NCBI GenBank assembly: GCA_031771865.1
Contig: JASISA010000027.1
Location: 1,426,001-1,490,000 of the forward strand
Source: Nothophaeocryptopus gaeumannii
Taxonomy: Eukaryota; Ascomycota; Dothideomycetes; Mycosphaerellales; Mycosphaerellaceae
Direction: 5' to 3'
DNA length: 64,000 nucleotides
A program made the position numbers and the translations under genes. The notes below the pieces were generated by a model that was given only the letters and a program-made list of their open reading frames with translations, searched no databases and was not told where the DNA came from. Position 1 is the first letter of the stretch, and every line of letters begins with the position of its first letter. Below are positions 53,117 through 62,182 of this stretch, piece by piece.

Positions 53117-53791
53117 ATGGTCTACGACTCCACAATCCAATTCACCCTCGACACAATCTGTCCCTGGACCTACCTCGCAAAACGTCGCCTCTCCAAAGCT
53201 CTCACCCAACTCCCATCGGACTCTCCCGTCAATTTTACCATCAACTATAAGCCATACCAGTTGTATCCCGACGCCTCCAAGGAAGGCGAAGGCAAATACG
53301 GATGGTACAAAAAATCGCGCTATGGAGATTCAGATGAGAAGATGAACATGTATGAGAAAATAATGGGCAGCTATGGGAGAGCTGAAGGGATCGATTTCAA
53401 GTTCGGTGGGGCTGTGGCGAATACGTTGCCGGCGCATCGGATGATACAACACTACCAAGAATCAAAAGGAGCAGAAACGGCCGACAAACTCGTCAACTCC
53501 CTCTACAGACAATATTTCGAAGAAGAGAAACATCCCAGCTCGCAGGAGACATTACTCCTTGCCGCAAAGGAAGCAGGGATTAATGAGGATGAGGCAAAGA
53601 CCTTCATCGAAGACGAAAGCGAGGGTTTGATGGAGGTCAAGTCTCTAATACGAGAACAAGCAGGAAACGGTATCGATGCAGTGCCATATATCGTGATCGA
53701 AGGGAAGCGGAGGGATATCACGCTTGAAGGAGCTAAAGACGTGACCGAATATGTGAAGGCTTTGAATCAGGTCATCAAGGAGAGTGCGTAA
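53117..53791 (+). CDS. DsbA-fold (FrnE-like) oxidoreductase-family protein
   Basis: Single exon, 224 residues. Begins with a thioredoxin-fold strand and motif FTLDTICPWTYLAKRRLSKA, where FrnE/2-hydroxychromene-carboxylate isomerase relatives have a C-P-W motif; here the second active-site position is Thr, so the usual CxxC disulfide is absent. The family's helical insertion follows (~65-165; NTLPAHRMIQHYQESKGAET, LYRQYFEEEKHPSSQETLLL), then GNGIDAVPYIVIEGKRRDI with the cis-Pro (VP) of the thioredoxin fold and GAKDVTEYVKALNQVI. It is probably cytosolic (no signal peptide). The lack of the second Cys argues against simple disulfide exchange; a GST-like glutathione role is possible. Confidence 0.85.
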   Translation: MVYDSTIQFTLDTICPWTYLAKRRLSKALTQLPSDSPVNFTINYKPYQLYPDASKEGEGKYGWYKKSRYGDSDEKMNMYEKIMGSYGRAEGIDFKFGGAVANTLPAHRMIQHYQESKGAETADKLVNSLYRQYFEEEKHPSSQETLLLAAKEAGINEDEAKTFIEDESEGLMEVKSLIREQAGNGIDAVPYIVIEGKRRDITLEGAKDVTEYVKALNQVIKESA

Positions 53792-53841
53792 TTAAGCTCT
53801 CCAAGAGCACTTTTCTTCTTGTGTCTTCTTGTGTCTGGACA

Positions 53842-55589
53842 TCATCTACGCATTTCGAGACCAAGGCCTGCTGCGCATTTTCTCGCCAAAGCCATTTTCA
53901 AAAAGCTTTCTCGTCCAAGGCCACGCATCTGTCTTACAAAGTCGTTGCCGCTCACTCGACCGCGATCGACTGCCCTTTGTAGAACATACATGGCATCTCG
54001 ACACGCGGCTTCTTCGGCACAGAGATTCCAGAGCTGGTTTGCGACCATTGTAGGGGCGATTAGGACTTCGTCGATGGGCGGTTGTTTCTTCGATCTCGCA
54101 GTTGCGATGGTGCGATCGCATTCTTGTATGCTACGATGGAGGATAGCTTCGTTGTTGGAAAGCGCTTGCTCAAGCTGTTCCAGTTGTCGTATTTCGCCTT
54201 CCAGTCGTTGCTGAGCAGCATACAGTGCCTGTTGTTGAGCTTGTAAGGGCGCAATTGCGGAAAGATTCTGGTTGACCTTTTGCTGCGCTTGTCCCACGAG
54301 TGAGGACGAGATCGCTTGCAGGAGATGCTCCTTTTCCGGATTTGGGGGTATGGGAGGCGCGGGGACAGGCGCACTGGCAGCGGAAGGCCCTGGGAGTGCT
54401 ACGTCAAAGGGATCGGTGAGAAGATCTGGAGCTGCCTGTTTTTGTGGTCGAGGCATCTGCTGTGGAATTTGATTTGGTCGATACTGTTGGGCCGCAAATT
54501 GCGGCGGCCGTTGTCCATGCGGTGCCTGGGGCGGGAACCGAGGCTGCTGGCTGTATGCTTGTCCTTGTGGAGGTGGCTGGCGCAATGGTTGTTGAAATTG
54601 CGGCTGTGGAGGTGGTGCTGGTCGTGAATATTTGTTAGCTGGTAGCTCCGAATAGCCATTGACAGGAGACACCGGGGAAACAGGACTCCGATCCTGATTC
54701 GTTCGATATTGCTGCTGTTGAAGATGAGCTTGCTGATGAGGCAAGGGCGGTAGAGGTGGTCCGGAGGCATGCCCGTTTGATTGACTTTGTGATGGTGTCC
54801 TTTGCGATGGTATAAATGCAAGAACTGACTGCGGGATGGGTTGCTGGCTTTGCCTTTCATGTGGTAGTGGTGGGAGAGGAGGGCCATTTCTGGATACATC
54901 TCTTCTTGGCTCAGCATATTCTTCACCTGGCTTTGGAGGTAATGGCGGCGGTGCATTAGTGTTTGGTTCGCCACTCGGCTCAACACTGCCCACTCTCTGC
55001 TTAGGAGGAAGTTGAGGGGGAGCCGCAGCCGCACCAGCAACTTGCTGCTGAGACCTCTGCTGATATTGTTGCTGTTGGGCTCGACTTATAACCGGAGGCT
55101 CTTTCCCAAAGACCTGCGACAGATAGTCCAAGAACTCGGCTATACTCGCCCTATCCCACATTCTGCTCCAATCTCTTAGATATGGATGGTACACTCGACC
55201 GTCGACGCCTACATGCTGGCCAGGTCGTACAAGCATGTCCTTCCCCGGGTTGACATATACAAACGGAGCCTCGTAAGGATGAGCATGTGGTAGCCATAGC
55301 TTGATGGGGAAGTTGTAGGTCGTTCCTCGAAAGCCGACAGGCAATGTTCCCGTGAGCGTCAAGAGCAATGCAGATGCTCCATTCTCGTACGTGTAGACTT
55401 CGGTTCGAGGCGACAACGAGGGGTGTGCAGCGAGGGCTCTAGCGGCGTCCGAGTAGGCTCGTTGAGGATCATGGTATTCCTGTGCAAAAGAGTTAGTAAA
55501 TTCGCGACACGGCAATTCGCATGAGTTGACGGGCTCACATGAAGCACGCTGTACAACCACGAGAGCACTTTGTCCGGTACCTGGGTCAT
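53842..55589 (-). CDS. VPS23: ESCRT-I subunit VPS23/TSG101 (UEV and steadiness box)
   Basis: Two exons, 55589-55539 and 55479-53842, 562 residues. The 59-bp intron (55480-55538, GTGAGC/CAG, TACTAAC branch) joins MTQVPDKVLSWLYSVLH to EYHDPQRAYSDAARALAAHP, matching the UEV N-terminus exactly. UEV domain ~1-150 includes SPRTEVYTYENGASALLLTL, GTLPVGFRGTTYNFPIKLWL and VRPGQHVGVDGRVYHPYL; the catalytic Cys of E2 enzymes is absent, as in all UEVs. A Pro/Gln-rich linker (~150-400) carries PPLPPKP and PPPQ motifs. A coiled coil (~420-480) and the steadiness box (DEVLIAPTMVANQLWNLCAE onwards) end the protein. It recognises ubiquitinated cargo at endosomes. Confidence 0.95.
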
Positions 55590-55986
55590 GACTGCTCTTC
55601 ATTGAGTGGACTTTAAGTTCAAGCATAACGCAATGCTCAAATCATTATGTTCGTCTCGTCGTCAGTCATTAAAGTCGCTCAATGAGAAGTGAGATGTCGC
55701 TCGTGACGTTGCCTTTCACATGGGAGATGGATGTCCAAGCAACGTGAAGCTAAGGCTACGAGGTTCGGGCCCGCCCAGGCACGACGACGACTTCTGCGCT
55801 ACGGTGTGCGACACAAAGTGAGATGGGAACAAGGCCATCAACCTTCCACGTCTTTAATACTTGCCGCTATCGCCAACGATCATGGCGAACTATCGACAGT
55901 AACTACGGGACCAAACGAACAATCATCCTGACTTCCACACCTATCACGAAGTGCATGCGCATCCTTTCCAACACCGGGTCTAGAGT
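55590..55986. other. Intergenic between two minus-strand genes
   Basis: 397 bp: VPS23 promoter and 3' flank of the 55987 gene. Nothing else recognised. Confidence 0.45.
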
Positions 55987-58900
55987 CTATACAACATCGA
56001 ACTCTTCCGCCAACTCTGGTGCGACCTGCTCCAATGCCTTGCGCTTCGCCCTATAGTACTTGGTCGCTCGATCCAGCTTCTCGTTGCCAGTCTCACGCCA
56101 CGAAATCAGGGCGATGTTCGAATTTGGCCGCTCACCTTTGAAGTAGTTGAGGGCATATTGGCGAAGATTGGCAGCTCTCCGCATAGTGTTCTTTGCCTGG
56201 ACGGCCTCGTCAGAGCATGCTGGAGCCGAAGCCTCGGCATCAGCATCAGCATCTGCGCTGGTCACCGTGGCAGTCTCAGCTGGGACTGAATCAACACGAG
56301 CTGGCGACTCCGACTCTCCGCTCGCTCGAGTCTTCTCATCTGGCTGCGCTGGCTGGGGGCGCTGAGGACGCACCTTCGGTGCAGTCAAAGCCGTCGTGAA
56401 GTATGGGAAGACCATAGCATCCTCATCATTCAAACATCCGCCTGGCATGAGTGAGATCAACGCAGAGCGTCTCTCGTTATATTGGCGCGTGGCAGCTTGG
56501 AACGACAGCATACGCTCCAACGACCAGGTCGAGTACACCTGGACCCGGGCGGCGTCTCGCTCGAACCATGCGTCTCGCACAGCATCGCGAGCAGCTTTCT
56601 TCTCCGCCTTGATACGCCGCTTCGTCTCGGCGGCCTCATACACCTGCGCGGCTTCGGTACTAGTAAGTGTGCCGTTCGACTCAACAGGTCCGTCGCTCTT
56701 AGTCAACGACTCCTCTTCGAGCGCTGGCAATGGCTCTTGAGTGATCGAGCCGTTGACGACCGTCTCAGGGATCGCGAAGGTGCGCGAGAACTCCTTCAAC
56801 GATTCCACGTCCACAGATGCAGGAATTGTGCCGCGGTTTGGAGAGAGCTTGGGCTTGTGCGCATGCTGGCTATCGGAAAGCAGGGCGTCGAACGCGGCAA
56901 GGTGACCTGGACTGGCAGGGCCAAGACCTGGAGGTGCCTGAGACACAGATGCGCGCCTAACGACTGCGGTCTCTGGTGGTTGAACCGGCAAGGCTTGCAG
57001 TGAAATCCGACGAGACGTGACTTCTGCAACTTGGTTTCGACCAGGCGTCAAGGCTGGAACGCTGTAGTGGGACTCCAGGTCCATGAGGTTGTTGCTTGCT
57101 TTGATGCTTGAGGAAGGCGAGCGATCGCCACACTCGACCGCTGCGTCTGCATCTGCCCCTGCATCAACGTCGTCGACATCAATCAAGGATGCTGATGCGG
57201 ATACAATCCTGGTCTGATTCTCGATGACCTCCACAGCACGCTGAACGACTTTGCCCTTTGTCTCTACAGGGAGGTCATGAGTGACGTCTCCGTTAGCAGC
57301 AGATCTGGGTGTCTGCTCCAAGGATGACGAGCTTGAAGCGTCGTTCTTCTGGCTCTTTTCTTGGGAGTCCACTAGCGCAGCCTCGAACTCTGCTACGGTT
57401 GGCATGTTGGTCGACACATCCGAGGTGTTGTGCGCAGCAGTGTTCTTGCCATTGGCACGAGGGTGGCTTGGACGCTGGGCGTGGACGTTGATGATGCCAA
57501 TGGCCTTGCTCAGACGCTCACTTAGTCCCTCGTCCATGTGAGCCTCCTGGTCAAGAGTCTTCAGTGCTTCGGCAGACATGGTCGAATTGGCAGGACGGTG
57601 AACAGGGGGAGTATCTCGGTAGAAGTCCAAGGGTTCAGCAGTCATCCCATCACGCTGCAGCACTGTCTGGTCAGGAAGGTACTGGGCAAGATCAGTCGCC
57701 TTGCGCTCAGCGTCGTCGTCCTCATCAGGGCCAATAGCACCGTCTGCATTGTCATCGCGGGCCATGCCAGACAGGTTGTCTACGAACTGTGTGGGTGCGA
57801 GCTCGCTCTTGGCCCCCTCCAAGGTGTTACGCTCTGTCGCTGGTGGTGTATCGTTGCCGTTTGGTACCATGACTTGCGGCTTTGAAATCCAGCGGAATCT
57901 CTGAGGCCTCTCTTGACCGTTCGATGAGCCAGCTACAGCTGTCGACGGCCGCTTAAGCTCGCCGCCGCTCTTCTCGGACGAATCCTGCTTCAAGCCGAGA
58001 TCAGGAGCTTGCGTGGCTCCGGCAGAGCTGATGGCGGTAGTCTTCTGAGAATCATCGTCGCTGTTGCCATCTTGTGAAGTGTCTTGCGAAGCTGCTGCCT
58101 TCGCCAGAGCCCGCATAGCCGCTGTCCTGTGTGGAGGCAGGTCGGCAAAGGGGTCATCATTTGGCGCTGGCTGACCAGCACCATTGGAACCATTGCCAGC
58201 ATTGACAGCATTGCTAGAAGGGGACGGCAAAGTGTTCTCGATCGATGACTTCCGAGCTGCCGGTACTTGTGGCTGAAGCTGCGGGCAAGGCGGCATCGAA
58301 ACAGCCTGTGCCTTACGCTGAACTTTCTTGGCTTTTGGGTTGACACCCCTAGTAGCCTCGGCCGCAAAACCGGCGGCTTCAGCGAGCTGGTCTGGAGTGG
58401 CCTGGAAAGGGTTCGAACGAATTGGTTTGATGGGCTGTCGATTTGCCGGTATATGAATCGATGTCGATCCAAGTCCTATTTGCTGGCCCAGAGAACCAGT
58501 CTTCATATCCTCAATCCAAACGGTCTGCTCATTTGCTTTTTGCTCATCTTTGGAAACCTCTACCGGTGCCTCCACCTCTTGAATGGCCGACTGAAGCTGA
58601 CGTGGTGCAGGCTTGGTCTCTGCTGTCGACGCAGCGAAGGTGTCCCAGCTGCTGAACCCATTGGTGTGGTCTGGCTCAGGGATGGGTTGTTGCTGGTGGT
58701 CGGTCGTGGAGGTAAGGTCAGCTTTGACATCGTTGAGGTTCTCCGAGGGAGGATCCTCCACCTCATCCTGCGCCTTGTGGTTGTTGCCAGCCGCACCAGC
58801 GTCTTCGTCAGACTCGGGCACACACTCTAGAATGGCCTCGCTGGCCGTAGCAGGGTCGTGGGTCTTTGAAGCGAGAGTCAGGTCTTCCTCAGTCGCAGAC

Positions 58901-59307
58901 TGAAGGAGAGGCTCGTTCTCCTCCTCCAACGACTGCTCCGATGGCAGAAGAATCTGCTTGCGGATCTGGACACGCTGCTCATCCTCATCCATGCACTTGC
59001 GAAGCAGTGTTGCAGCCAACTCAAGTTGACGGGTCTGCAGCCAGAAGAGAGCGAGCCATGTCAAGGTCAGGCAGCAAACCAAGGCACAGGCGAACAGTGC
59101 GAGCACGACCAAGCACAGGCGTGCGAGGTGTCGGATGATGGCAAGCGCTGCGGCAATCTGCTTGTGGTAAGCGACACGGTTGACGGTCTGGATGCTCTGT
59201 GCACCTACGGGCAGCTTGATTTCGTCTTCAAGTTGGTCGAGATCCGCGATGGGCGGATCTGGTGCGTCTGCGCCAATGGCCGCGTCGTCGAATGCCGCGA
59301 TGTCCAT
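55987..59307 (-). CDS. Large disordered single-pass membrane protein, function unknown
   Basis: One exon of 1106 residues, the longest in the window, with no frame break. After an acidic start (MDIAAFDDAAIGADAPDPPI) a single strong transmembrane segment spans ~58-90 (LCLVVLALFACALVCCLTLT). The next ~800 residues are acidic, Ala/Ser/Pro-rich and disordered. An ordered C-terminal block begins ~880 with AETKRRIKAEKKAARDAVRD and AARVQVYSTWSLERMLSFQA, then RRSALISLMPGGCLNDEDAM and VFPYFTTALTAPKVRPQ, and the last segment has ALNYFKGERPNSNIALISWR and RATKYYRAKRKALEQVAPEL. This C-terminal helical region looks conserved. No domain family comes to mind, so no function is offered. Confidence 0.72.
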   Translation of the reverse strand: MDIAAFDDAAIGADAPDPPIADLDQLEDEIKLPVGAQSIQTVNRVAYHKQIAAALAIIRHLARLCLVVLALFACALVCCLTLTWLALFWLQTRQLELAATLLRKCMDEDEQRVQIRKQILLPSEQSLEEENEPLLQSATEEDLTLASKTHDPATASEAILECVPESDEDAGAAGNNHKAQDEVEDPPSENLNDVKADLTSTTDHQQQPIPEPDHTNGFSSWDTFAASTAETKPAPRQLQSAIQEVEAPVEVSKDEQKANEQTVWIEDMKTGSLGQQIGLGSTSIHIPANRQPIKPIRSNPFQATPDQLAEAAGFAAEATRGVNPKAKKVQRKAQAVSMPPCPQLQPQVPAARKSSIENTLPSPSSNAVNAGNGSNGAGQPAPNDDPFADLPPHRTAAMRALAKAAASQDTSQDGNSDDDSQKTTAISSAGATQAPDLGLKQDSSEKSGGELKRPSTAVAGSSNGQERPQRFRWISKPQVMVPNGNDTPPATERNTLEGAKSELAPTQFVDNLSGMARDDNADGAIGPDEDDDAERKATDLAQYLPDQTVLQRDGMTAEPLDFYRDTPPVHRPANSTMSAEALKTLDQEAHMDEGLSERLSKAIGIINVHAQRPSHPRANGKNTAAHNTSDVSTNMPTVAEFEAALVDSQEKSQKNDASSSSSLEQTPRSAANGDVTHDLPVETKGKVVQRAVEVIENQTRIVSASASLIDVDDVDAGADADAAVECGDRSPSSSIKASNNLMDLESHYSVPALTPGRNQVAEVTSRRISLQALPVQPPETAVVRRASVSQAPPGLGPASPGHLAAFDALLSDSQHAHKPKLSPNRGTIPASVDVESLKEFSRTFAIPETVVNGSITQEPLPALEEESLTKSDGPVESNGTLTSTEAAQVYEAAETKRRIKAEKKAARDAVRDAWFERDAARVQVYSTWSLERMLSFQAATRQYNERRSALISLMPGGCLNDEDAMVFPYFTTALTAPKVRPQRPQPAQPDEKTRASGESESPARVDSVPAETATVTSADADADAEASAPACSDEAVQAKNTMRRAANLRQYALNYFKGERPNSNIALISWRETGNEKLDRATKYYRAKRKALEQVAPELAEEFDVV

Positions 59308-59644
59308 CGCTCGCTGCTGTTGGTTGAAGGTGTGCGTGTGCGTGGGCGATGGAATATGGAAGGTGCGGCGGAGCTGTGATCTAAGAAATTCGAAAAGGGA
59401 ACAAAGTGAGCTCGGGGATGAAACGCAGCTTCCTCACTGCAAGCCGAAGCCAATGACGAAGGCAGGAACGCTCAGGTCAAATTGCTTCTCACATGGCGTT
59501 GAGGTGGGTAGGGTAATCGCGAACCGCTTAGCTCCTTCCATCGTTCATAACAAAGCCTGGCATTCTGCTGGGTATTGAAGTTCGCATCAGAGAAGTATAC
59601 ATACGCTTGACCATTTCCACATTGCCATTTGCCTACTTGAACTA
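59308..59644. other. Intergenic between two minus-strand genes
   Basis: 337 bp: promoter of the 1106-residue gene and 3' flank of the P450 gene. No feature recognised. Confidence 0.45.
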
Positions 59645-61265
59645 CTAAGACGATTGCCGCTTCCTCATGCCCACCTGCAGGCCAAGCGGCTTGCGGAGAA
59701 AGCCCTCTCGCGTCTCCAATGTGTCCTGATACAGTTCGAACTCGTATCGGCGGAAGACAGTTGCAACAATGAGCGCCAGCTCCATCTCGGCCTGCCTCCG
59801 TCAGTATAGCTCCTTCTCGAAAGGCCAAGTTCCTACTTACCACGTTCCTGCCCACACACGCTCTTGGACCGTACGAGAATGGAATGAACGCTGACTTTTG
59901 CCTGCCAAGTGTCAGTATCATCGAACCGTCCCTGCCGCCGTCTAGGAGCACTCACCTCTCCGTCACCTTTTCCCATCGCTCTGGCCTGAACTCCTCCGCA
60001 TCCGGCCCCCAGATCTCCTTGCTGTGGTGCATCACATACGCTGGAACGCTAAGAACAACGCCTTGAGGCCAGAAACGACCAGCGACTTGCAGTCCTCCTG
60101 GAGGCACTTGACGTGGTAGACCTTGGCTGGAAGTACTATGGATTCGGAGCGTCTCTTGGATGACCCAGTCCATGTACTGCAGGTCCTTGACCTGCTCGTA
60201 TATCGGGACATTATTAGATGGAAGAGCCTGGTCCAGTTCAGCTTGAAGCTTCTTGACAACATGTGGATTCTTCAGACAATGGTACAGCAGAGCACAGGAT
60301 GTGTTCGACGTCGTGTCGGACCCAGCGATGAGTTGCGTGAGCGCCTCAGCAGTCAACTCTGCCTTGCCCAGCTTGTTGCCATTCTCGTCTTTACCCTCCA
60401 TCAGTCTGGCTAGCAAATCGACACGATTGATCTCGCCACGCTCAGCCGCGGCAAGTCTTTGGTTCACCCGCGCAGTGGCGATACCGGCCAAATTCTGGAT
60501 GGCTGCCATGCCCTTGCTGAAGAAAGGATCCGGGAGGTACTTTGCGTATGGCTTGATCGCAGGCCAGGCGCCAATGGCATTGGAAACCTCTCCTCTTCTG
60601 TTCAGCACTTCAATGGCTGGAGCGTATGTTGGCGGCCCGTCTGGGGTCAATTGCACCTCAGCAATATCCGCACCCTTCTCAAGCATGCCAAATGGAGCAC
60701 CGAATGCCAGATCTCCAATGATGTCAAATGCGACATAGTTGAACCAGTGCAAAGCGTCGAATTTGGTGTACTTCCCTGCACCAGTATTTTTGCTAATCTC
60801 ATCCCATCTCTGGGTCAAAAGCTCCAAGTTGTGGTGAATGTACTGCTCAAATTGGCCCACAGATTTGGCACTGAAAGTGTGAGACACCGTCTTTCGCTTC
60901 CTTGTGTGCTCGGTTCGATCTCGAGTGTTGAAAAGCCCACGCTGGATGGAGACAAAGGCGTCATAGTATTCTGATTTGAGCGTTCCAGTGCCGTGGCCGT
61001 ATACTATCGGAATAGCCTCTGGATCTGCTATCGAAACATAATTTGGCTGGACCCGAACGAACTTGCCGAGCTTCTTGTGGAGTTTGAAGACTGTGAGATA
61101 TCTTCTGCATCGTCGACATTCGTACATGTACCAGAGATTCGTAAATTTTGCCAAGAACGGACCCGGAATGTCCTGGATCGACCAGTTCCTCAGATATGGG
61201 AGCAGGTAGAACAGCACTGGGACGGCCAGCAGCGCCCACGGCGTGAACAAGAAGGAGAGAAACAT
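59645..61265 (-). CDS. Cytochrome P450, CYP53-like (benzoate 4-monooxygenase family)
   Basis: Three exons: 61265-59956, 59901-59841, 59791-59645, giving 505 residues. Introns of 54 and 49 bp (GTGAGT and GTAAGT donors) restore frame around the haem loop. Start is the ATG at 61265 (MFLSFLFTPWALLAVPVLFY, membrane anchor); the upstream in-frame TTG is not used. P450 landmarks: I-helix LIAGSDTTSNT, ExxR in QETLRIHS, and the Cys-ligand loop PFSYGPRACVGRNVAEMELA. The run GHGTGTLKSEYYDAFVSIQR and RKRKTVSHTFSAKSVGQFEQ, and YAKYLPDPFFSKGMAAIQNL, are those I recall for CYP53 (A. niger BphA), which para-hydroxylates benzoate and detoxifies plant phenolics. The subfamily is inference from memory. Confidence 0.88.
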
Positions 61266-62182
61266 ATTGTCTTCCAAACGCTATTGTTAGTATGAAGATG
61301 AAGAAGGTCGAGGAGCTCAATGTCAATTCGAGATCCAGACGACCCAATGTCGCTTGGCTCCGTCTCTTGGAAACACCCCAGGACCCAAGCAAATACTTAT
61401 ACAAGCCCTCCTCGCAAACACACTATTACGGCCACTCCATGCAACACGATCCGGCCAGCCAGTCCGGTAACTTAGAGTTCGCCCGTCCCACTTCGCCGAC
61501 AGGAGCTGTGCTGGGAGGCTGGAGATGGTTTTGGGCAAGGCGCCCTTCTCTCCATGCGGGGCAAGCTTGCCTGGGAAGCCAACCGCGCCCTGACAATGGT
61601 CATCTTCGGACGAAACTCGTTGATAGGTCTGACGGAAAGGCCTGACGGGATATATACTGCGGCACGTCCTGCTCGATTTTCCTTGAGCGTCTCACGTAGT
61701 TACGCTCGGCCTTTCGCTACATCACTCAGCACTCAGCGACTACCAGGTAGCTTGCTCCATACGTTCGCGCCCCGGAACTCTTACTGGCATCACCCACGAC
61801 TCCTGAGCCTCCCCAAAGCCCCCAGCCGCGTTCTCGGTCGGTCTTCGCTGTTCGTATCCGCTGTTCGTCTCCGCTCAGCATGAATGACAAGGGCCACAAA
61901 TAGATGAGCAGCGTGCATCTGGAGTTCCACCGCTTCGCTGTCTGAATTGCAGAGCGGAGCACGAGCAGAGAGCGAAAGCGCGAAAACGAATTTGTGTGCA
62001 TTGTGCCAATCGAGCGTTGCCTTGTTGAACTTTCACATGTCGACGGCTCTTCCCTTCGTAAGGTGAGGCCTGTCGATCTTGCTTTGACAATCTTGCTTTG
62101 ATTACCTGTACAAAAGCGTGCGATATTTCTGCCTTATTTTGTTTCCCAATTGGTCTCCAACAACTTTCCTATGCAGCGAATA
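61266..62182. other. Intergenic: P450 promoter and PEX6 3' flank
   Basis: 917 bp. The P450 gene's promoter is on the left. No coding or RNA feature recognised. Confidence 0.45.

Noticed and set aside
59472..59951. 159-codon minus-strand ORF downstream of P450 exon 1
   Set aside because: It reads through both P450 introns in a wrong frame; the spliced model with the haem loop explains the region.
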